From Henckelia pumila (Eukaryota; Streptophyta; Magnoliopsida; Lamiales; Gesneriaceae), in NCBI RefSeq assembly GCF_033568475.1, contig NC_133123.1:22554622-22618621 (forward strand): a stretch of DNA of 64,000 nt, in the 5' to 3' direction. Both the position numbers and the translations under genes were made by a program. The notes under the pieces are model-generated. The model did no database searches. It saw nothing but the letters and a program-made list of their open reading frames with translations, and was not told the origin of the DNA. This document shows, piece by piece, positions 56,607 through 64,000 of this stretch. Each line of letters begins with the position of its first letter. The stretch's first letter is position 1.

Positions 56607-57139
56607 TAGAGCTGTCAAACGGGTCAACCCATGGCGGGGCGGGCCGTCCCACCAAAAACCCACCTTTTGGCGGGTCGATGGCGGGCCGACCCACCATCCT
56701 GGCGGACTGGAAATCCTCAACCCAACCCAACCCAAGGTGGGTTGCGGGTTAGGCGGGTCGGCCCAGAGGTTGGATCACGACAAAAAAAATAAATAAAAAA
56801 TATTATAATTAATTATAAATATCATTTCATAAATAAATATTAATAGAAATATAATAATAAAAATTTTAATTATTGATTTCATGTGTGTAAATTTTATATA
56901 AAGTAATTAATACAAAAAAAATCACAACTTTTATTAAAAAATTCATATATAACAATAAAATTAAAAATAAATTATTAATTTTACAAGCCCGCAGGCCAAC
57001 CCGCGCTGGTCGCGGGCCTAGGCGGATTGGCCCATCTAGGCCCACCTTTTGTTGGGTTGAAAAAATTTCAACCCAACCCACTTAAATTATGTGGCGGGTC
57101 GGGCCAATCGGACGGGTCTAACCCAAATTGACGGCTCTA
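56607..57139. mobile_element. hAT-like MITE (GGCGGGTCGGCCC family)
   Basis: 533 bp, ends TAGAGCTGTCAAACGGGT and ACCCAAATTGACGGCTCTA (inverted), flanked by 8-bp duplications GTCTTCAT (56599-56606) and GTCCTCAT (57140-57147), one mismatch. Subterminal arrays of GGCGGGTCGG and CCCAACCCA words. Non-coding. Confidence 0.85.
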
Positions 57140-57296
57140 GTCCTCATGTTCTTTGAGCTAACTTCAACAGAAGAAATGTAACTAGTGTAATTTCAATTGG
57201 GTCTCACCCATTTGATGGGTCGACTTGAATCGTTGTATGTTTTCGTTGTAGCTTGCCTTGCTCGAGATACTTCATTGTCGAATAAGAGTCGATTAA

Positions 57297-57639
57297 GGGA
57301 GTGTTTGTAAAAAATTATGTTTTTGTAAAAGTGATTAAATTTATAAATTACAAAAAGTTAAGAAAAATCAAAAGTTGGTAGTGTTTGAAAAAAATTTGAA
57401 AATCTAAAAATCAAAGTTGTGTAGTGTTTGATAAATAAGTGATTAAAGTGATTTTAACATTTACATTTTTATTAGAATTAATTTTGGAGAAATCATAATC
57501 ATCATATGACTAGTTTTTAGATTTCAATTGAGTTAAGCATAAGCTTACACATAATTTAAGTTTAAAAAATACACAAAAGTGATTTTTTAAGCTAAAATCT
57601 AACACAATCACTTTTTTTTTAGTGATTGCAAACACTCCC
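57297..57639. mobile_element. Tourist-like MITE (GGGAGTGTTTG ends)
   Basis: 343 bp with inverted ends GGGAGTGTTTGTAA and TTGCAAACACTCCC, flanked by TAA at 57294-57296 and 57640-57642. AAGTGATT/AATCACTT words recur inside. Non-coding. Confidence 0.85.
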
Positions 57640-57975
57640 TAAGATTGTGTTCGGATTAATGGTCTAGAACGATTATCAAATTCTTTAACAAGTTTGAATA
57701 AACAAAATTTAAGAAAATTTCATACTTATCAAGTAGTCATCAATTTAATTAGTAATTTTTGTGAAATTACAACTAAAATAGGTTCATTTGAACTCCACTT
57801 CTCGACTAGCCAAATCCCAGGATATATTTTTATATACATAAAAATAAATTATTAGTAAAATTTTTTGAAAAGTTGGATTTTCATTTTCCTTGGAGGTCTG
57901 AAAAGTTGGATTTGCCCATAAAATTAAAAGATAATATAATTTAGTGGCCGGTGATGTGAAATTAATTAATAGCTG

Positions 57976-58080
57976 CACGTGAGTTTTGGGGTGCACGTGG
58001 AAAGTGGACCCCCCACGTGAGTTGTGTGGTCCACTGTTGGGTGGGGGTCCTCGTGGATGTTGATAAACATTATCTATAAA
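57976..58080 (+). promoter_or_regulatory. Promoter-like cluster of three G-boxes and a TATA box
   Basis: CACGTG occurs at 57976-57981, 57994-57999 and 58014-58019, within 44 bp, in a GC-rich patch followed 54 bp later by TCTATAAA (58073-58080). Spacing fits a plant promoter reading rightward, but no ORF follows in the next kilobase. Could serve a non-coding RNA or be a relic. Confidence 0.45.
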
Positions 58081-59264
58081 GCTCCAAATTGGTTCCCGCT
58101 ACTTTAAAATTTCAGGGAAAAAAAAAATTAAAAATTCATGACATTGGTTTGTTATAAAAAAAATTTCATTTAATTCAAATACAACAAAGTCCGTCTCTTG
58201 TCAAACCAACTCAAGAATTTTATTAAGACGAGCCATTTATAAACAAAATGGATTTTTTATGATCGGACGGTTCGAAAATCAATATCACAAAATGGATTCC
58301 TAATACAAACGTATATTATTATTATATACATTCTTTTTATTAAATACTAAAGGTATCAACATTTAAAAATATGGTATCTTAGTTTATCTAAAACATGAAA
58401 ACAAAAAATTTATAATATAGTTTCATGAGTTAATTTTATAAGATGTATGTACATATAAAAAATATTATTTTGTATTTAAAATTTATTGATTTTCATTATA
58501 GATACGAATGAATCGATGCAAATTATTTAAATCATTCTAATTTAATTTTATTTTATATAAATCAAAGGTCACGAGTGATTAAAAATTTTGAATTCTACAC
58601 TAATAAATATAATGTTTTTAATTCATTTATATTCCACACCAATCAATAAATTCGTTTATAATCAAAATTTATTTTTTTTAAAACCAAAATATTATTTTTT
58701 TTAAAAAAAAAATCAAAAGGAAGGGGAAGGGAGAAAGAAAGTCTCCGTATTTCCTTGGGGAGTGGACCCCGCGAGACACTCTAGGAATAGGCGCGTGGTG
58801 GTCCCCACAGGCTGCTGCTTCGGGGACAATATGCCAGCCTGGATATGCGGCTAGACATTTAATTTTAAGTAATAGTGATTTTAATTTAACAATATATAAA
58901 TATATTATATAAATGATACAATATAAATTATTATATTATATTATCATAAGAAATATATAAGCTATAGTTTTTTTTTAAGCTATAAAAGCTATAGTTAGGA
59001 ATCAAAGTTAACGTTTGGATTTTCTTATAATTTATATTTAAGTAAACTCAATGGCTCTTTAATAAAATTAACCTCATAAATATCGGCAAATTATAAAATC
59101 GATGTTTTAAGTCGATCTCATCTTGATTCGATTCATTAAATAATTGAATTTATTTTCAATCATTTATTTTTTGTTATTTTGCTAGGAATTAAATACACCG
59201 AAAAAGATAATATTTGTTTCATATTTGTATACTGTTTTGGAGATTAATAATAACAACAAACAAG
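58081..59264. other. Intergenic stretch with one GC-rich patch
   Basis: AT-rich with no ORF. An isolated GC-rich patch at about 58735-58855 (GGAGTGGACCCCGCGAG, GGCGCGTGGTGGTCCCCAC) is unexplained. Confidence 0.4.
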
Positions 59265-59718
59265 AATAAGTACGATAGTGTACGGTAAAAATTGCAATGG
59301 ATTGGGTATGGTTAGGATATTGTATCTCAATTTTAATACGCATTTATTAAATTTATTTTCATACTCATACTCATCGGGTATTCAATTTCATCTTCATCCT
59401 CATACTTATTGGAGGATCGAATATTCATATCCTAATCATATCCTCATTTATTGTATCTACTCCATAAAAATATATTTTTTCAAATTTGAATTATTTTGAT
59501 AAAACTATGCTTATTTAATAAATTTTATACCAACATTTTTAAGAAAACAATAAAAAAATAAAACATAAAAGAAAATCTACAACCTAAGAATTATATATTA
59601 TATAAAAAATAAAACTACTAAAAAAAGAGCATTAGTTTTATACTAATAATTTTTATTATTCCATTAACTAACATAATTTAACAAAAAAATTAAATGATGA
59701 TTTATTTAATATAAATTA

Positions 59719-59750
<32 letters not shown>

Positions 59751-59934
59751 TTAATCGGGTATCGGGTCGGATATGAGTAGGATATTACTAGATTCTCCTC
59801 CATCCTCATATATGAGATCCCCATACCCATTTACTTATTTATTTAATCGGGTTCAAAAAATGTCTTCATATCCTCCTCCATTCTGGTCGGATATCGAATT
59901 CTTCATCGAGTTCGGAGAAAATTGTCATCCCTAA
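59265..59934. mobile_element. Diverged hAT-like element of the GGGATGACAAT group
   Basis: The right end GAAAATTGTCATCCCT matches the termini of 5917-7324, with subterminal GGTCGGATAT and TCCTCCATCC words. The left end is degraded (near TAGTGTACGGTAAAAATTG). Target duplication is not clear. Confidence 0.5.
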
Positions 59935-60583
59935 GTAAACAACTATAAATTAATATCTGTCATAAACATATATATCTGTACAATAAAAAAAATTATAAAT
60001 TAACATCTGTGATAAACATATATATCGACTAAAAACACGTCTTACAGAATTGATATGCAATAATATATACCATTTTGTTACTCTTATTTGTAGTTGGTAA
60101 TGGATGAAGTTGTATTTATTTTGCTTACATACTTTTTGATTTATTAGTATTAATATTAACATTATTAATTTAAAAAAACTTAAACATTTATTTAAAATAA
60201 AACTAGAAGAATCGATATTCTAATTTATTAACTAATTTCATTTTATTACTTATATTTGTTGTTGGCTTTATGATCCTTCATAATTGGAAGGGGTGAATTC
60301 AAATTTTCAATTACATATTTAATATTGACTTACACATTGATATTGCTCCCCGTATAATTGAAATTATTGGAATCATATTTATTATTCGTACAAAGTAATT
60401 GTACGAAATAAAAATTGTTTCCCTTCAACTGGGCCTTCACTGAATCAGTTTCCCTTACCCTTATTTGGGCCTTTAAAAAAATGTTAAATAAACAATATTT
60501 TGGGCCTTGTTTATAATAATATAGAATGTATCCGTCTGGATCGGAGAGCAGGACCGAAAACATTATCATCATTATTTTATTAA

Positions 60584-60936
60584 GGGTATGTTTGGTTGCA
60601 TATTAGTAATATTTGTATGATTTATCTTATCCAATCTCACGTTTTTTTATCATATTATTTATCCATCTACTAATTATTTATATTACATCAATCAAATCAT
60701 TAATTAATTATTTTGCATCAATCAAATCATTAAATTTAAATTATTATATTATCTTTTATAAATAACATTATTTATATTTTTTAATTAATAAAGGACAAAA
60801 TTGTATCAAAAATTTAATCAATCAAATATAACAAACTATTATCAATCAAATCAAATAATATTTTAACTTTTATTTTTTATTTATTTTTTATTACATTATA
60901 TTACTTATCTTATCTGCCAAAACAAACGTCGATACC
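60584..60936. mobile_element. Tourist-like MITE (GGGTATGTTTGG ends)
   Basis: 353 bp, ends GGGTATGTTTGGTTG and AACAAACGTCGATACC (imperfect inverted repeat), flanked by TAA at 60581-60583 and 60937-60939. AT-rich interior with ATCAATCAAATCATT repeated. Non-coding. Confidence 0.7.
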
Positions 60937-62158
60937 TAATTATGTCACAATTTTATTAATCGTAATTAAAGAAAAAATTTATACATAATATGATCTTCAG
61001 TCTATCCAATACACACACGCTCTCTGTCTCTCTCATATTCTCAAGTTTGGGTGATCTCTCCGACTAGAATAATTGTCACGTAAAAAAACAAAAAAATTGA
61101 AAAAATTAGATATATTGAAATTGAAATTCGACGACATAAAAAACCAAAATATTTCGCAAACATGCCGGCAAAAATGCCAAAAGCAATTTTCAGTTACAAA
61201 ATTGTGTGGCCTGGGTTAATAATTAATAATTAAAAAAAGGTTTACATGCAAAAACCAAAATAATATCCTCCAATGGTTCCATTTAAGAACCGATCTATAT
61301 TAAATATATATAGCTTCCTCTAATCACCATTACATGGATATATCTTTAATTGTCTTATCTTGAATATGTATTATTGCACTTAGCTTTTGAGAATAGCCAC
61401 AACTACAAATTGATTTAGAAGGCGTAATTAAGGAGAGAAATTTGACGTATTTTAGTGGTCGAAATATGAATATCTCCAAAATTATATTATATTATAATAT
61501 TTCATTACGGACCTTAATTGTTCCTTCCCTCTACTAGATCCCTCCTTAACTTTGTAGCTTTTTTTTTTTTTTATCAAGACTTTGTAGCTATTAAATGCGC
61601 ATACACGTATATTTATATACACGTGTATGCATAATGTATATAATACTAATGTTTCATTTTACATACTGTTTTCATCAATCACCGTCCTGTTTGGTTTAGT
61701 CAAACCGGGAAAAAAGCAAAAGAGTTATGCTATATGTGGAATGAAGATCGTATACACGGTTAACATTATTTTTGAAATCACAAAATTATTTCAAATGCAT
61801 TTTAATTAAAAAAAAACTCTTTTGAAAATACGTTTGATATAGTTTTATAATTTTAAAAGTAATATATAACATCAACGGTTTCTAAAGACAAATATCTAAA
61901 TTTATTGTAAGTAAAAAATACACTCGATCTATATTAAAAAACAAAATGAACACGAATCAATATGGTTTGTTGGTTCTTCCCAATTAAAGGACTTATTTAG
62001 TGCAATTTATCTCACGCGGACCACTTTATCAAATATTTTTATTTATTTATTTCAAATCAAATGAGGATTAGAAGGCTCGTCTTGGTTTCGAACTTGATAT
62101 AGAGATGAGAGAACTCAGAGTCCATTTGGATAAGTACGTACTCTAAAAATATATTTAG
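60937..62158. other. AT-rich intergenic stretch
   Basis: No supported gene or delimited repeat. A short CT-rich tract lies at 61018-61036. Confidence 0.4.
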
Positions 62159-62505
62159 GTTTCGTTTGGATATGTATTTATAAAACATTTTTATAAAAAT
62201 ATTTATTTAAAGTTTTTTATAAAATGTTTTTAAAGTTATTTTAAGAATAAATATGTATTTGAACAACTATTCTATAAAAATATTTTAACATTTCAAAAGT
62301 CATGTTTTTCATCTTTGTCTTTCATGGTTCTTTGGTAAAACATCTAAAAACCTTTCAAGTATTATTAAAAAACTATAATTGGAGAACACTTTTAAAAATA
62401 GTTTTCAAAAACATTTTACCAAATTTTTATCCAAACACATACTTTAAGTTTTTTTCACTTATAAAACACTAAAAACGTTTTTAAAGTGCATGTCCAAACG
62501 GAACC
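62159..62505. mobile_element. Tourist-like MITE (GGTTTCGTTTGG ends)
   Basis: 347 bp with inverted ends GGTTTCGTTTGGATATG and CATGTCCAAACGGAACC, flanked by TTA at 62156-62158 and 62506-62508. Interior carries TTTATAAAA words. Non-coding. Confidence 0.8.
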
Positions 62506-63208
62506 TTAATGTTTTATAAGTTTTAAAAAATTTAAAGTGTTCGGATAGAATTTTGTGGAATGCTAAAACAAATTTGTTTCTATGTCGGACGAGCAACCAA
62601 GACAATTAGAGTGTTTTTTTAGAGTACAAGTACAATCTTAGATTCAAATATCAACTATAGAATGAAACTGTCCGCACAACCGACGAGGCTTGAGTAAGGA
62701 CTCAAGACTTGCTTATCTTGAGCCAAAAAATTACAAAACAAATTAATAAATCTATCTAAATAAATTATGGCAGCTACCCGCAGTCAACAAAAATCAAACC
62801 TGAGACCAAATGGTCTCAGAGTCTGAGCCTTAGCCTTAATGGCTAAGGCCTCATCGGCGAGACAATTATAGTTATTTAACAGAGGCAAAGTTTTATTTCT
62901 TTATAATATGATAGCGTGGAGCCTCATACAAAGGACTAGTGAACATGAGGGGTTGTGTATCTATTTGGGTGTCAATGAGTCGGTTTATTTTAGCCCATTT
63001 AGGTAGTGTTTGCAACCTCTAAAAATAAGTAATTATGGAGATTCTCTTCACAAATTAGTTTGGAATAATTGTGATTTTGTCTCATGTCTACGAATAATCT
63101 CTTATCACTTTCTTGTTTTTAGCTTCATATATATATATATATATATCTTCGCCAAAGTTCGGTCTAACCCATTAATATCTGATGTCTCTCTTTTCCTACT
63201 CACATAAT
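62506..63208. other. Intergenic stretch with a possible SINE-like hairpin region
   Basis: Near 62790-62865 several short stems follow one another (GAGACCAAATGGTCTC, GCCTTAGCCTTAATGGCTAAGGC). Read on the minus strand this might be a decayed tRNA-derived SINE, but A and B boxes are not convincing. No gene. Confidence 0.35.
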
Positions 63209-64000
63209 TGTCGGCAAAAGACACATGGGAGACATGCATTAAATGCATGTGTTACATATTCAAATATGGTAGGCAGAAAATGGATGAAAAATGTGAAGGA
63301 AATTCACAATGAATTTCCTTTCTCATGACTATGCCGTGTTCAGACGAGAATCCTCACTATAAATAGGTGTCTTCCCTCGACATTTCAGGATTATCCCTCA
63401 GCCTCAAGCATTCTTCTGTTCTTGAGTGCATTTCTTCTCTCCCTAGTTATTTCTATATATTTGTGAGATAGGTTTTCTCCTGTATAAGAGAGTGAGTGTC
63501 TCTTTGGAAACACAGAGGGAGGTTGTAATTCTCCAAATATTATAGTGGAATCTTTTGGTCTTGCCCGTGGTTTTTACCCTAATAATTTTTGGGGGTTTTC
63601 CACGTAAATCTTGGTGTCTATTTTATTATTCAATTTCCATAGTTTCTATCTCGTAATGCTGCACCTGGGACCAACAAGTGGTATCAAAGCCTTGGCATAA
63701 AATTTCTTAAAATTTTGAGTATGCTCTGTGGTTGCAGCTTTGACTGATCTTCCACATCAGAAAAGATTTTTTGAAGATTTTATAAGGCAGGATTCTTGTA
63801 GTCAAGATGACGGCAAAATACGAGATAGAAAAGTTCAACGGGAGCAATTTTTTGCTGTGGAAATTGAAGGTGCAAACAATTCTAACAAAGGAACGTTGCT
63901 TGGCAGCTATTGGAGATAGATCGGTGGATGTCACGGACGATCAAAAGTGAATGAGATGAATCACAATGCTGTTGTCAATTTGCACTTGGCTATAGCGGAT
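63209..64000 (+). mobile_element. 5' end of a Ty1/Copia element (LTR, primer site, start of gag)
   Basis: An LTR of about 468 bp (63209-63676) begins TGTCGGCAAAAG and ends GGACCAACA, with CTATAAATAGG near 63358. A primer-binding site TGGTATCAAAGCC follows at 63679. From about 63807 the leader reads into a Copia-type Gag start (KYEIEKFNGSNF). The element runs off the window, so its state cannot be judged; the visible gag start shows at least one break. Confidence 0.85.

Overview
This is nuclear DNA of a flowering plant. Spliced genes with GT-AG introns, an intronless PPR gene, a class I TCP factor and a Ycf20-like plastid protein gene sit in a very AT-rich background packed with LTR-element remains, hAT-like, PIF/Harbinger and Stowaway MITEs, Helitron-like ends and microsatellites. 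The accessory ORF of a Copia/sirevirus-like remnant at 30.2-32.3 kb resembles proteins I recall from Lamiales such as Dorcoceras, so a Lamiales (possibly Gesneriaceae) host is a guess, not a proof.

Genes in order: Ycf20-like thylakoid protein (198-734, minus); ZFWD-type CCCH zinc finger/WD40 protein (13181-16746, plus, nine exons); zinc-dependent sorbitol dehydrogenase (17551-19499, minus, six exons); PLS-type PPR protein (21243-22928, minus, ending early inside its E motif); HOTHEAD-like GMC oxidoreductase (42006-45635, plus, five exons); MOCOS-like PLP-dependent transferase (49522-51291, plus, intronless); urease accessory protein UreF (52721-53455, plus) with a broken partial copy just downstream (54039-54497); class I TCP factor (54823-55965, plus). 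From memory, TCP - PLP transferase - GMC oxidoreductase - SDH - ZFWD is also the order of Arabidopsis AT5G51910, 51920, 51930/51950, 51970 and 51980, so most of the window appears to be a conserved block in reverse orientation, enlarged by mobile DNA.

Mobile DNA: 1.2-3.5 kb is a truncated PIF/Harbinger-type element. 3.5-10 kb is a nested pile: Ty3 gag remnant, an inverted repeat whose arms contain exon-like captured sequence, a Copia integrase remnant, and two hAT-like elements each hit by a second hAT-like element. 10.9-12.3 kb holds a Helitron-like element and two Tourist-like MITEs back to back. The 19 kb between the PPR and GMC genes is almost all mobile DNA: Helitron-like element, Ty3 remnants, a chromovirus end with its LTR, a sirevirus-like end, a PIF/Harbinger element complete at both ends that carries only the Myb-like ORF1, further MITEs, a SINE-like unit, and a solo LTR holding a TRIM. 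56-63 kb holds several MITEs and no recognisable gene, then the 5' end of a Copia element runs off the window.

The genes look like separate housekeeping and regulatory functions (plastid photoprotection, RNA or protein regulation, polyol metabolism, organelle RNA processing, cuticle-type oxidoreductase, PLP enzyme, urease activation, transcription), not a pathway cluster. I see no clear new multi-gene system. The best leads are the ORF1-only Harbinger element, the gene-capturing inverted repeat, the PPR stop in the E motif, and a three-G-box promoter-like site without an ORF.
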